In this document: positions 8,222-16,919 of the stretch, one piece after another | Position numbering within the stretch: position 1 is the stretch's first letter | How the letters are laid out: each line of letters starts with the position of its first letter | Source: JAUYQR01 sp963822435 | GTDB taxonomy: Bacteria > Pseudomonadota > Alphaproteobacteria > Rhodobacterales > Rhodobacteraceae | Assembly: GCA_963822435.1 (NCBI GenBank) | Contig: CAWGHN010000001.1 | Location: 124,001 to 188,000 of the forward strand | Direction: 5' to 3' | Length of the DNA: 64,000 nt | The notes under the pieces: model-generated | What the model saw: only the letters and a program-made list of their open reading frames with translations | Databases searched by the model: none | Told to the model about the DNA's origin: nothing | Made by a program: the position numbers and the translations under genes

Positions 8222-8914
8222 TTATTCAACCCGCGCCTCGCGCGTGGGCGCGTCCTGCCCGATCAGCGCAATCACTGTCTCGCCCGCGCACATCGTCTGG
8301 CCCAGCGCCACCTGCGGCGTCACGCCCTCGGGCAGATACACGTCCAGACGGCTGCCAAACCGGATCAGCCCGAACCGCTCGCCCGTGCGCAGCGATTGCC
8401 CCGGCTTCACCCAGCACATGATCCGCCGCGCCACGAGGCCCGCAATCTGCACCACCGCAATCTTGCGACCGTCGGCCAGCTCGATCGCCAGCGCGTTGCG
8501 CTCGTTCTCCTCTGACGCCTTGTCCAGCGAGGCGTTGAAGAACTTGCCGGGCCGGTAGGCCACCGCCGTCACCTTGCCGGCAATGGGCGCACGGTTCACA
8601 TGGCAATTGAACACCGACATGAACACCGACACCCGCACCAGCGCCTCTGGCCCCATACCCAGTTCCGCCGGTGGCACGGCGCGCCCGATCAGGCTGACCA
8701 CCCCGTCCGCCGGGCTGACCAGCAGGCCCGCATTGACCGGCACCGACCGCTTCGGATCGCGGAAAAAGTAATAGCACCAGACCGTCAGGCCCACGCCCAG
8801 CCAGCCCAAAGGTTCCCACAGCCAGAACAGCATCAGCGTCACCGCCGCAAAGATCGCGACGAACTTGATGCCCTCGGGGTGCATCGGCTTTACAAAGGTA
8901 TCGATCATTCTCAT
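8222..8914 (-). CDS. psd: Phosphatidylserine decarboxylase, short type
   Basis: About 230-residue pyruvoyl-dependent decarboxylase converting phosphatidylserine to phosphatidylethanolamine at the inner membrane. It has one or two N-terminal hydrophobic helices (FVAIFAAVTLMLFWLW), the conserved VNRAPIAG segment, and the self-cleavage site FGS near the C-terminus, where the Ser becomes the pyruvoyl group. This is the small form common in alphaproteobacteria. GGGAGG lies 5 bases before the ATG at 8914 and 11 before a second ATG at 8908; 8914 is used. Upstream partner of pssA in a two-gene operon. Confidence 0.94.
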   Translation of the reverse strand: MRMIDTFVKPMHPEGIKFVAIFAAVTLMLFWLWEPLGWLGVGLTVWCYYFFRDPKRSVPVNAGLLVSPADGVVSLIGRAVPPAELGMGPEALVRVSVFMSVFNCHVNRAPIAGKVTAVAYRPGKFFNASLDKASEENERNALAIELADGRKIAVVQIAGLVARRIMCWVKPGQSLRTGERFGLIRFGSRLDVYLPEGVTPQVALGQTMCAGETVIALIGQDAPTREARVE

Positions 8915-9038
8915 GCGCGCCTCCCTATCCTTCGCGGGGCCGGGGATCAACGATTCCCGTCGAGCGCGTCATTTCGCGCCAGATCTGGCGAACATCAGAC
9001 GGCCGGCGCCAACTAGACGCCGACCTTCTGAACATCGA

Positions 9039-9935
9039 TCAGGCCGGGATCGCCATGCCCTTGCCGCGCGCCAGCTCCCGCATCTTGCCTTGCAGCTTTT
9101 CAAACGCCCTGACCTCGATCTGGCGAATCCGCTCGCGGCTGACACCGTAGCTTTCCGACAGGTCTTCCAGCGTCACCGGCTCTTCCGACAGGCGGCGCTG
9201 CATCAGGATGTCCTTCTCGCGGTCGTTCAGCACGGCCATCGCCTGCACCAGAAGGGCGCGGCGGGTGTCCAGCTCGTTCTTTTCCTCATAGGCTTCGGCC
9301 TGATCGCTGTCTTCGTCCTCCAGCCAGTCCTGCCACTGCGTCGAACTGTCACCGTCCGATCCGACCGTGGCGTTCAGGCTGGCATCCGACCCGGACAACC
9401 GCCGGTTCATGTCGACAACTTCGGATTCGGTCACGTTCAATTCGGTCGCGATGCGCGCCACGTTCTCGGGCCGCAGATCGCCCTCCTCCAGCGCGCCGAC
9501 CTTGGCCTTGGCCTTGCGCAGGTTGAAGAACAGCTTTTTCTGCGCCGAGGTCGTGCCCAGTTTCACCAGGCTCCATGACCGCAGGATGTATTCCTGAATC
9601 GAGGCGCGGATCCACCACATCGCATAGGTCGCAAGGCGGAAACCCTTTTCCGGGTCAAACCGCTTGACCGCCTGCATCAGGCCGACGTTCGCCTCGGAAA
9701 TCACCTCGGCCTGCGGCAACCCGTAGCCGCGGTAGCCCATCGCGATCTTGGCCGCGAGCCGCAGGTGGCTGGTGACCATCCTGTGCGCGGCCTCGGTGTC
9801 CTGATGGTCCACCCAGCGCTTGGCCAGCATGTACTCTTCTTCCGGCTCCAGCAGGGGAAACTTGCGGATTTCCTGCATGTAGCGGTTCAAACCCTGTTCC
9901 GGGCTTGGTGCGGGTAGATTGGTATAGGTGCTCAT
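9039..9935 (-). CDS. rpoH: RNA polymerase sigma-32 factor RpoH
   Basis: 298-residue heat-shock sigma factor. Region 2 carries the RpoH-box-like AYVDP-replacing segment after the core-binding motif TYAMWWIRASIQEYILRSWSLVKLGTT, a form specific to RpoH rather than RpoD; region 4 carries the helix-turn-helix LEDLSESYGVSRERIRQIEVRAFEKL near the C-terminus. Length is typical (about 290-300). It is preceded by a 228-base region full of inverted repeats and with a perfect TATAAT, so expression is likely controlled at transcription. Rhodobacterales often have two RpoH proteins; which one this is cannot be told with certainty. Confidence 0.96.
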   Translation of the reverse strand: MSTYTNLPAPSPEQGLNRYMQEIRKFPLLEPEEEYMLAKRWVDHQDTEAAHRMVTSHLRLAAKIAMGYRGYGLPQAEVISEANVGLMQAVKRFDPEKGFRLATYAMWWIRASIQEYILRSWSLVKLGTTSAQKKLFFNLRKAKAKVGALEEGDLRPENVARIATELNVTESEVVDMNRRLSGSDASLNATVGSDGDSSTQWQDWLEDEDSDQAEAYEEKNELDTRRALLVQAMAVLNDREKDILMQRRLSEEPVTLEDLSESYGVSRERIRQIEVRAFEKLQGKMRELARGKGMAIPA

Positions 9936-9987
9936 GGTGCCCCCTGTTCAGTCCCGGTGCGACAGCGCCCCCGGGAAGATCGCGCAA

Positions 9988-10015
9988 ATTATAATCTGCA
10001 TCGCGCGCTTGCAAG
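9988..10015 (-). promoter_or_regulatory. Candidate rpoH promoter
   Basis: On the minus strand there is a perfect -10 TATAAT (plus positions 9988-9993). CTTGCAAG at 10008-10015 gives a -35 of CTTGCA with a 16-base spacer (or TTGCAA with 15). A CTTG-type -35 would also suit RpoH itself, so self-regulation is possible. The leader to the ATG at 9935 would be about 45 bases. Confidence 0.5.
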
Positions 10016-10030
10016 TGCAGCATCGTTTCC

Positions 10031-10102
10031 GTCACCGTGACGTGTAAAGCGCTTCGCCCGTCAATGTGAAGCGCTGTGACATTACCTTCACGCGAATGTC
10101 AC
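10031..10102. promoter_or_regulatory. Three consecutive inverted repeats upstream of rpoH
   Basis: GTCAC-C-GTGAC (10031-10041), then AGCGCTTC (10048-10055) with GAAGCGCT (10068-10075), then GTGACATT (10076-10083) with AATGTCAC (10095-10102). All arms are perfect. They lie just upstream of the candidate rpoH promoter. They could be operators, since GTGAC recurs, or a structured region after the convergent-side rluD stop at 10164. No factor is identified. Confidence 0.5.
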
Positions 10103-10163
10103 TGCTCGCTTGGTTTCATGCCAGCGCCGGGTAACCATTCTGTGAACGCCCACCATCGGCGCA

Positions 10164-11219
10164 TCAGACGCTGCGCAGTCCCGCCAGCAGCGCCTCGATA
10201 TCGGCGGGCAAAGGCGAGGTGAACTCCAGCGCCTCGCCGGTCACCGGATGCACGAACCCCAGCGTCGCCGCATGCAACGCTTGCCGTGGAAATCCGTTCC
10301 CCATCTCGGCCACCGGTCCCAGCACCTTTTCCGACAGCCGCTTCTTGCCGCCATAGGTCTGGTCACCCACCAGCCCATGCCCGGCATAGGCAAGATGCAC
10401 CCGGATCTGATGCGTCCGCCCGGTTTCCAGCCAGCATTCCACCAACGCCGCCTGACCCGAAAACGCCTCGATCACCCGGGTCCGCGTCACGGCATGGCGG
10501 CCCTGCTCCCAGACCACGGCCTGCCGCTGCCGGTCGGTCTTGTGGCGCGCAAGGCCGGTGGCGATCCGGATCACCCCGCCCGCCTCCACACCCACCCCGC
10601 GCAGGCCGCGCAGGCGCGGATCACCCACCGCCGGCACCCCATGCACCACCGCCAGATAGCGCCGGTTCACCGAATGCGCCTCGAACTGTGCGGCCAGCCC
10701 ATGATGCGCGCGGTCCGATTTCGCCACCACCAGAAGGCCCGTGGTATCCTTGTCGATCCGGTGCACGATCCCCGGCCGCCGCTCGCCCCCGATCCCCGAC
10801 AGCGTGTCGCCGCAATGCGCCAGCAGCGCATTGACCAGCGTGCCCGACGGCGACCCCGGTGCCGGATGCACCACCATCCCCGCCGGTTTGTCGATCACGA
10901 TCAGATCGGCGTCCTCCCAGACAACCGCCAACGGAATATCCTCCGCCAGCGTGTCGACCGACACCGCCGGGTCCAGCCTGATCTGGTAAACCTCGCCCTC
11001 CGCAACCTTGGCCTTCGGATCGGTCACCGCCACCCCGTCCCGGCTGACCGCGCCTTCCGCGATCATCCGCATCAGCCGCGAGCGTGACAGCGCCGCCGCC
11101 TCTGGCACCGCCGCCGCAAGCGCCTTATCAAGACGCAACGCCGCGTCATCACCGATCGTCACCAAAAGTGTCGCGGTGTCGAGATCGTCCTCTTCCTCGG
11201 CTTCGAAAGGCCCCGCCAT
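10164..11219 (-). CDS. rluD: RluA/RluD family 23S rRNA pseudouridine synthase
   Basis: 351-residue enzyme that converts uridines in 23S rRNA to pseudouridine. An N-terminal S4-like RNA-binding domain (LRLDKALAAAVPE...SRSRLMRMIAEGAV) is followed by the catalytic domain with Asp156 in VHRIDKDTTGLLVVAK and the C-terminal motif LETGRTHQIRVHL. AGGAG 8 bases upstream fixes the ATG at 11219. This start codon shares the CATG at 11217-11220 with the start of the divergent DUF6476 gene, so each gene's ribosome-binding site lies in the other's coding region. RluD-type is the best fit, but RluA/RluC subtype is not certain. Confidence 0.93.
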   Translation of the reverse strand: MAGPFEAEEEDDLDTATLLVTIGDDAALRLDKALAAAVPEAAALSRSRLMRMIAEGAVSRDGVAVTDPKAKVAEGEVYQIRLDPAVSVDTLAEDIPLAVVWEDADLIVIDKPAGMVVHPAPGSPSGTLVNALLAHCGDTLSGIGGERRPGIVHRIDKDTTGLLVVAKSDRAHHGLAAQFEAHSVNRRYLAVVHGVPAVGDPRLRGLRGVGVEAGGVIRIATGLARHKTDRQRQAVVWEQGRHAVTRTRVIEAFSGQAALVECWLETGRTHQIRVHLAYAGHGLVGDQTYGGKKRLSEKVLGPVAEMGNGFPRQALHAATLGFVHPVTGEALEFTSPLPADIEALLAGLRSV

Positions 11220-11526
11220 GTCCGACACTCCTGAAGCCGAGGTTCTGCCACCCAGCCTGCGCTTGCTGAAATGGCTGGTCATCGTGCTGACCCTTACCAT
11301 GATCGGCGGTGTCATAACCGTGGTGGCGCTGATTGTCACCCGGATGCCGACGGCCTTCGTCGCAGCCACACCCGCACTGCCCGAAAAGATCACCCTGCCC
11401 GACGGCATCCGCCCCACCGCCGTCACCTTCGGCACCGGCTGGGTCGCCGTCGTCACCAACGACGAACGCATCATGATCTACCGGCCGGACGGCACGCTGC
11501 GTCAGGAAATCCGCCTGGCCCCCTGA
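11218..11526 (+). CDS. DUF6476 family membrane protein
   Basis: 102-residue protein of a small Rhodobacterales family of unknown function. One clear transmembrane helix (about residues 19-42, WLVIVLTLTMIGGVITVVALI) follows a short acidic N-terminus; the rest is a predicted periplasmic beta-rich tail containing GTGWVAVVTNDERIMIYR, which reads like one beta-propeller blade. The start overlaps the rluD start codon on the other strand. This tight divergent pairing suggests co-regulation with rluD, though no functional link is known. Confidence 0.75.
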   Translation: MSDTPEAEVLPPSLRLLKWLVIVLTLTMIGGVITVVALIVTRMPTAFVAATPALPEKITLPDGIRPTAVTFGTGWVAVVTNDERIMIYRPDGTLRQEIRLAP

Positions 11527-11604
11527 TCCGCAAATCTCTTGACCGGCAGCGCCAGCAGGCCAAAGCTGATCCGGCGCGATCAAAGTGGAAGGACCTGCCC
11601 TGCC

Positions 11605-13296
11605 TTGACCCTCTCCCCAGCGCTCAGCGTGGCCGCCCCCGACCAGATCCGCGAGGAACTGCGCCGCCAGTCGGAAATTCTCGACCGTGAGCAGTGGCAG
11701 CGCATCTGCCTGACCCTGTTCGCCTTCGGCCTTTGCGGGATCTACGTCGACCCGCTTCTGCTTTTGGCCCTTTCCTGCGTCTACGCCGTCTGTGAATTCA
11801 CCACCCTGCACATGCTGCGGGGCCTTGATCCCATCAGCCAACCCGGCCTTTACCGCGCCACCTTGTTTCTTGTGGTTGTGGTCGAAGGCTCGCTTGCCAT
11901 CGCGGGCGGATTGGTCTGGCTGTCCGACGACCAGTATGCCGGCCCCCTCGCCGTAGGCCTCGTGATGTCGACCGCGCTGCACCTTGCCACGGTCCGCTCG
12001 GTGCATCTGCCCTATGGCCTTGCCGGCCTTGCCACGGTGGCGGCAACCTCGTTTGCGGCGAACGCCCTGCACTGGCTGCCAGACGGCAGCGTGACGGGCT
12101 TCTTCCTCAGCACGGCGGCCATCGTCGGCGGGCTTGGCTATGCCTTTGTGGCAATGCTGTCGAACCACCAGTTGCACCGCGCCACCGCCGAGGGCCAGGC
12201 CGCCGCCCGCGCCGCCGACGATGCCAAAAGCCGCTTTCTGGCCGAGATGAGCCACGAACTGCGCACCCCCCTGAACGCGATCATCGGCCTTGGCCAGATC
12301 GAGGCGGGCGCCGCCGCCAATCCCGCCTCACGCGCGCGGCTTGACACTCTGGTCGCTTCGGCCCGAGGGCTGGCCGTGGTGCTTGATGATGTGCTTGATC
12401 TGTCGGCGATCACCGATGGCCGTCTGGTGCTGCGGCCCCGGCCGGTCGATGTGCGGGCCGAACTGCATTCGGTGGTTGCCACCTTCAGTCACCAGACCAC
12501 CGCGCTCAACCTGTCGCTTGATCTCGACTTCGACCGCGACCTGCCCGCCCGGCTGGTGCTTGATCCCCAGCGCTTGCGCCAATGCCTGATCAACCTCGTC
12601 AGCAATGCCATCAAGCACGTCAATCGGGGCGGGATCAGATTGTCTGCCCGGTTCGACGGCCACCTTCTGCAGATCGACGTGGCCGACACCGGCCCCGGCA
12701 TCCCCGCCGCGCTGCGCGAGGCCGTGTTCGAACCCTTCCGCAAGCTCAGCCCGACCGCCCCCGGCACCGGGCTGGGCCTTGCGATCAGCCGCTCGCTGGC
12801 CCGCCAGATGCATGGCGACCTGATCCTGCTGCCCACCGCACGGGGCGCGACCTTCCGCCTGACCGCCCTTGCCCTGCCCGCCGCCGAAGAAGCCACAGCC
12901 CGCGCCACCGTCCCCCCCGATCTGGCCGGGCGCACGGTTCTGGTGGTGGACGACATCGCCACCAACCGGATGGTCGCCACCATTGCCCTGCAACGGCTGT
13001 CAGCGCGGGTGATCGAAGCCGAGGGCGGGCGGCAGGCTCTGGATGTGCTGGCCCGTGACCGTGTCGACCTCGTGCTTCTCGACATGAACATGCCGGAACT
13101 TGACGGTTTCGCCACCTTCCGGGCGATCCGCACCATGCAGGGTGCCTCGGCGCGGGTTCCCGTCGTGGCCATGACCGCCGATGCCATGCCCGCGCAAAAG
13201 GCGATGATCGAGGCGCAGGGGCTGGACGGCTACCTGCCAAAGCCCCTGTCGCTTGACGACCTTCACCGCGAACTGTCGCGCCACCTGTCGGGCTAA
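11605..13296 (+). CDS. Membrane-bound hybrid histidine kinase with C-terminal receiver
   Basis: About 563 residues. Five hydrophobic helices in the first ~180 residues form a membrane sensor with no extracellular domain; then HisKA with His217 in the H-box MSHELRTPLN, an HATPase domain with DTGPGIP and GTGLGLAIS, and a receiver domain with phospho-acceptor Asp493 in LVLLDMNMPE and the closing KPLSLDDL lysine. No ATG fits the N-terminus; a TTG at 11605 preceded by GGAAGG is used, and a TTG at 11539 or GTG at 11629 are alternatives. No partner response regulator or HPt gene is next to it, so its output is unknown. Confidence 0.88.
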   Translation: MTLSPALSVAAPDQIREELRRQSEILDREQWQRICLTLFAFGLCGIYVDPLLLLALSCVYAVCEFTTLHMLRGLDPISQPGLYRATLFLVVVVEGSLAIAGGLVWLSDDQYAGPLAVGLVMSTALHLATVRSVHLPYGLAGLATVAATSFAANALHWLPDGSVTGFFLSTAAIVGGLGYAFVAMLSNHQLHRATAEGQAAARAADDAKSRFLAEMSHELRTPLNAIIGLGQIEAGAAANPASRARLDTLVASARGLAVVLDDVLDLSAITDGRLVLRPRPVDVRAELHSVVATFSHQTTALNLSLDLDFDRDLPARLVLDPQRLRQCLINLVSNAIKHVNRGGIRLSARFDGHLLQIDVADTGPGIPAALREAVFEPFRKLSPTAPGTGLGLAISRSLARQMHGDLILLPTARGATFRLTALALPAAEEATARATVPPDLAGRTVLVVDDIATNRMVATIALQRLSARVIEAEGGRQALDVLARDRVDLVLLDMNMPELDGFATFRAIRTMQGASARVPVVAMTADAMPAQKAMIEAQGLDGYLPKPLSLDDLHRELSRHLSG

Positions 13297-13297
13297 G

Positions 13298-13327
13298 CCA
13301 AACTCGGCCAACCCAAACTCGGGCCAA
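13298..13327. repeat. Short direct repeat after the histidine kinase gene
   Basis: CCAAACTCGGCCAA (13298-13311) is followed at once by CCAAACTCGGGCCAA (13313-13327). A small hairpin, ACCGGC-AGT-GCCGGT, lies about 30 bases further on. No function is evident. The remaining gap before the amidase contains only its AGGAGG ribosome-binding site. Confidence 0.5.
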
Positions 13328-13427
13328 GCGAAGCGAGCGGCCAAAACCGACACCGGCAGTGCCGGTACGGGATGGCACGCGCCCTGATGCGGTGCCAGTC
13401 TGCCTCTCAAAACGGCAGGAGGCAGCG

Positions 13428-14867
13428 ATGATCGGTGATCTTGGGGCAACGGACGCAACCGAACTTGCGGGCCTTGTGGCAAAAGGCGACGTCACGCCGG
13501 GCGAGCTTCTGGACGCCGCCCTCGCCGCCGTCGAAGCGTGCAACCCCGCAATCAATGCGGTCGTCCTGCTGAACGAACCCGCCGCCCGCCGCGCCATTGC
13601 CGAAGGTTTGCCGCACGGCCCGTTCCGGGGCGTGCCCTTCCTGATCAAGGACCTCGGCATCGAGGCAAAGGATTTCCCGTCGCACAACGGCTCGCGCCTG
13701 TTGCGCAACACCACCTACCCCGCCGACTCTGCGATCTTCACCCGCATCAAGGCCACCGGGGTCGTCACCTTCGGCCGCACCACCAGCCCCGAAGGCGGCA
13801 TCGGTGCCGCAACCGAATCCGCCGTCTACGGCGGCCCCACCCGCAATCCGTGGAACCTCGATCATACCTCCGGCGGTTCCTCCGGTGGCGCGGGCGCGGC
13901 GGTCGCCGCCGGGATCGTCGCCTTCGCGCACGGCTCCGACGGCGGCGGCTCGGTCCGCATCCCTGCCTCCTCCTGCGGCCTTTTCGGCTTCAAGCCGACC
14001 CGCGCCCGCCTGCCCGATGGCCCCTACGCCGGCGAAGGCTGGGCCGGCATGGCAATCGACGGCTTCCTGACCCGCTCGGTCCGCGATACCGCCACCATGC
14101 TCGACGCCTGCGAAGGCGCCGACCTTGGCGCGCCCTACTGGGCCCCACCGCTGGCAAAGGGCCACGCCCAGGCCATCAGCCGCCCGCCCCGCCGCCTCCG
14201 CGTGGCGCTCTGCGACACCACCCTGACCGGCGAGCCGATCGACCCCCAGGTCCGTGACGCCGTCCGCGACGCCGCGCACCTCCTGGAAAGCCTCGGCCAC
14301 CACGTCGAACCGGGCCGCCCCAGCGCCGACGTGCCAATGATGATGCGCGCCTGGACCGACATCGTCGCCGTCGGCACCGCGCTCGGCATCCGCGCCGCCC
14401 TGAAAGGCCGCCCCCTGACCGATGACCTCGTCGAAGGCGTCGGGCGCGGCGCGCTGGCCCACGCCGAAACCCTGCACCCCACCCGCTACCTGCAAGCGGT
14501 GGGCGAAATTCACGCCTTCGGTCGCCAGATGGCCGGCTACTTCGACACCGGCCCCGATATCCTGCTGTCCGCCACCCTCGCCGAACCGCCCGCCCGCGTC
14601 GGCCGCTTCAGCCACGCGACCGAAGATTACGTCGCCTTCCGCACCGGTCCCCAGGGCATCTTCGCCTACTCCCCGTTCTGCGCCGTGTTCAACGCCTCGG
14701 GCCAACCCGCCGCCTCCCTGCCCCTCGCCATGTCGGCGCAAGGCCTGCCCATCGGCATCCACCTCGCCGCCCCCTTCGGCGCGGATGAAGGGCTGATTGC
14801 CCTTTGCGCGGAAATCGAACGCGCCGCCCCTTGGGCCGACCGCCGCGCCCCGATGGCGCAACGATAG
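13428..14867 (+). CDS. Amidase (amidase signature family)
   Basis: 479-residue hydrolase of the amidase signature family with the Ser-cisSer-Lys triad visible: Lys74 in LIKDLG, the Ser151-Ser152 pair in HTSGGSSGGAGAA, and nucleophile Ser174 in GGGSVRIPAS. AGGAGG five bases before the ATG at 13428 sets the start. No signal peptide, so it acts in the cytosol on an imported amide. It lies 74 bases before a PotABCD-type transporter that is followed by a second, distinct amidase, which suggests that the transported substrate is an N-acyl or amide compound. Resembles 6-aminohexanoate-dimer-hydrolase/AtzF-like amidases more than GatA. Confidence 0.9.
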   Translation: MIGDLGATDATELAGLVAKGDVTPGELLDAALAAVEACNPAINAVVLLNEPAARRAIAEGLPHGPFRGVPFLIKDLGIEAKDFPSHNGSRLLRNTTYPADSAIFTRIKATGVVTFGRTTSPEGGIGAATESAVYGGPTRNPWNLDHTSGGSSGGAGAAVAAGIVAFAHGSDGGGSVRIPASSCGLFGFKPTRARLPDGPYAGEGWAGMAIDGFLTRSVRDTATMLDACEGADLGAPYWAPPLAKGHAQAISRPPRRLRVALCDTTLTGEPIDPQVRDAVRDAAHLLESLGHHVEPGRPSADVPMMMRAWTDIVAVGTALGIRAALKGRPLTDDLVEGVGRGALAHAETLHPTRYLQAVGEIHAFGRQMAGYFDTGPDILLSATLAEPPARVGRFSHATEDYVAFRTGPQGIFAYSPFCAVFNASGQPAASLPLAMSAQGLPIGIHLAAPFGADEGLIALCAEIERAAPWADRRAPMAQR

Positions 14868-14887
14868 GCGCAGGAATTGCTTGCATA

Positions 14888-14919
14888 CGCATGAATGCGA
14901 CCGCAATATGATCAAATAC
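14888..14919 (+). promoter_or_regulatory. Palindromic elements before the Pot-type transporter operon
   Basis: CGCAT-GA-ATGCG (14888-14899) is a perfect 12-bp inverted repeat. It is followed by AATATGATCAAATAC (14905-14919), nearly the same as the perfect palindrome AATTTGATCAAATT at 62079-62092 upstream of the glutamine synthetase. Both sit in the 74-base gap before the ABC ATPase gene, where an operator would be expected. No clear -35/-10 of good spacing was found. Confidence 0.4.
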
Positions 14920-14941
14920 CACCAAGGGGAGCTTGCGACCA

Positions 14942-16003
14942 TTGACCACCCAGGTGACCATCGCCGTCCGTAATGTCGTCAAAGCTTTTGGTGCCGGCGA
15001 CACGGCTGTCCGCGCGCTCGACGACGTCTCCCTCGACATCCGCAAAGGCGAGTTCTTCACCCTTCTCGGCCCCTCGGGCTGCGGCAAGACCACACTCCTG
15101 CGCCTGATCGCCGGCTTTGAAATGCCGACCGAAGGCCAGATCCTGCTCGACGGCACCGACATTTCCGCCCTGCCGCCGAACAAGCGCCCGGTCAACACCG
15201 TCTTTCAAAGCTACGCGCTCTTCCCGCACCTGACCGTCGCGCAGAACATCGGCTTTGGCCTGCAAATGCAGGGCCGCCCGGCTGCCGAGGTCGACGCCAC
15301 CACCAAGCGGATGCTCGCCCTAGTCAAGCTCGAGGCCCTCGCCAGCCGCAAGACCAGCCAGCTTTCCGGCGGCCAGCAACAGCGCGTCGCCCTTGCCCGC
15401 GCTCTGGCCCCGCAACCGAAGGTGCTGCTGCTGGATGAACCCCTCTCCGCGCTCGACCTGAAACTTCGCAAGGAAATGCAGATCGAACTCAAGCGCCTGC
15501 AAACCGAAACCGGCATCACCTTCGTCTTCGTCACCCACGACCAGGAAGAAGCCCTGACCATGTCCGACCGCATCGGCGTCATGTCGCACGGGCAACTGCA
15601 ACAGACAGGCACCCCGCGCGAGATCTACACCACCCCGGTCAACCGCTTCGTCGCCAGTTTCATCGGCGAGACGAACTTCCTGCCAGGCACCACCGTCCCC
15701 GGCGGCGTCCGCATCGGCTCCGGCGCTGTGGTCGAAACGGCCACCAGCCGCCCAGGTGACGTGACCGTGGCGATCCGCCCCGAACAGGTCCGCATCGTCG
15801 TCGCCTCCGACCCCGGCGCAATTCCCGCAACCATCACCAACCTCGTCTACTTCGGCACCGACACCCACTTCCACCTCGCCCTCACTGACGGAACCGAGGT
15901 GGTGTCCCGCCTGCAAAGCGGCACCGACGAGGCCCGCCTGACGCCCGGCACCGCCGTCGGCCTGCGCTTCGCCCCCGGTGCCGCGCAAGTGCTGGAGGAT
16001 TGA
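14942..16003 (+). CDS. PotA-type ABC transporter ATP-binding protein
   Basis: About 353 residues. Walker A GPSGCGKTT at residues 43-51, signature LSGGQQQRVALARAL, Walker B VLLLDEPLSALD, switch His in VTHDQEEALTMSD, and a C-terminal TOBE domain (about 270-350) as in spermidine/putrescine and related importers. No ATG is available: TTG at 14942 has GGGGAG 10 bases upstream and is chosen over TTG at 14933, which lies too close to that site. First gene of a potABCD-ordered operon that energises uptake of a cationic amine or similar solute. Confidence 0.92.
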   Translation: MTTQVTIAVRNVVKAFGAGDTAVRALDDVSLDIRKGEFFTLLGPSGCGKTTLLRLIAGFEMPTEGQILLDGTDISALPPNKRPVNTVFQSYALFPHLTVAQNIGFGLQMQGRPAAEVDATTKRMLALVKLEALASRKTSQLSGGQQQRVALARALAPQPKVLLLDEPLSALDLKLRKEMQIELKRLQTETGITFVFVTHDQEEALTMSDRIGVMSHGQLQQTGTPREIYTTPVNRFVASFIGETNFLPGTTVPGGVRIGSGAVVETATSRPGDVTVAIRPEQVRIVVASDPGAIPATITNLVYFGTDTHFHLALTDGTEVVSRLQSGTDEARLTPGTAVGLRFAPGAAQVLED

Positions 16004-16007
16004 TCCG

Positions 16008-16919
16008 ATGAGCGCCGCCGAAGACGCCCTGCGCAAACGCTCTGATCGCAACGGCTGGCTCCTGTCGGCCCCGGCGCTGATCCTGCTGTTGTTCGCCGCC
16101 TCCGGCCCGCTTTTGATCGTGCTGGTCTACTCCTTCCTCACCCCCGGCCAGTTCGGCAACGTGGTGTGGGATTTCAACCTGGACGGCTGGCGCGGCATCC
16201 TGTTCACCCGCGACATCTTCGAGGGTACGCTGGTTCTGGCCGACGCGCACCTGACGATCTTCTGGCGCTCGGTCTGGCTGTCGATCCTGACCACCGTGAT
16301 CACCTTCGCTGTGGGCTTTCCGACCGCATGGTTCATCGCCACCCGCCCGCCAAGGCAGCGCGCGATGTGGCTGTTTCTGATCACCATTCCGTTCTGGACC
16401 AACCTTCTGATCCGCACCTTCGCGATCAACGAGGTGATCCGCAACGAAGGCCTTCTCAACACCCTCTTGATCTGGATCGGCGTCATGGATACCCCGATCC
16501 AGATCGTCTACACCGATGCTGCCGTGCTGATCGGCATGACCTACGTCTACCTTCCCCTGATGGTGCTGCCGCTCTTTGCCGCCATCGACCGCTTCGACAT
16601 GCGGCTGCTTGAGGCGGGCTACGACCTTTACGCCAGCCGCTTGCAGGTGCTGCGCCGGATCATCCTGCCCATCGTGAAACCGGGCATCGTCGCTGGCTCC
16701 ATCCTCGTTTTCGTGCCCTCGCTGGGCGCCTACGTCACCCCCCGCGTGCTGGGCGGCGGCAAGAACATGATGATCGGCAACTTCATCGAACTGCAATTCA
16801 CCCAAGGCCGGAACTGGCCTCTGGGGGCGGCGTTGTCGATGACGCTTCTGGTGATCGTGATGATCGCGCTCCTGGTCTACGTCCGCGCCGCAAACCGGGG
16901 GGACAATCCGCATGGCTGA
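16008..16919 (+). CDS. PotB-type ABC transporter permease
   Basis: 303-residue inner-membrane permease with six predicted helices. The EAA-loop contact site for the ATPase is around LLEAGYDLYASRLQVLRRIILPIVKPGI (about residues 200-228). GGAGG lies 9 bases before the ATG. It begins 4 bases after the ATPase stop and its own stop overlaps the next permease start by 8 bases, so the operon is translationally coupled. The insert of about 50 residues between helices 1 and 2 (containing WDFNLDGWRGILF) faces the periplasm. Confidence 0.92.
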   Translation: MSAAEDALRKRSDRNGWLLSAPALILLLFAASGPLLIVLVYSFLTPGQFGNVVWDFNLDGWRGILFTRDIFEGTLVLADAHLTIFWRSVWLSILTTVITFAVGFPTAWFIATRPPRQRAMWLFLITIPFWTNLLIRTFAINEVIRNEGLLNTLLIWIGVMDTPIQIVYTDAAVLIGMTYVYLPLMVLPLFAAIDRFDMRLLEAGYDLYASRLQVLRRIILPIVKPGIVAGSILVFVPSLGAYVTPRVLGGGKNMMIGNFIELQFTQGRNWPLGAALSMTLLVIVMIALLVYVRAANRGDNPHG

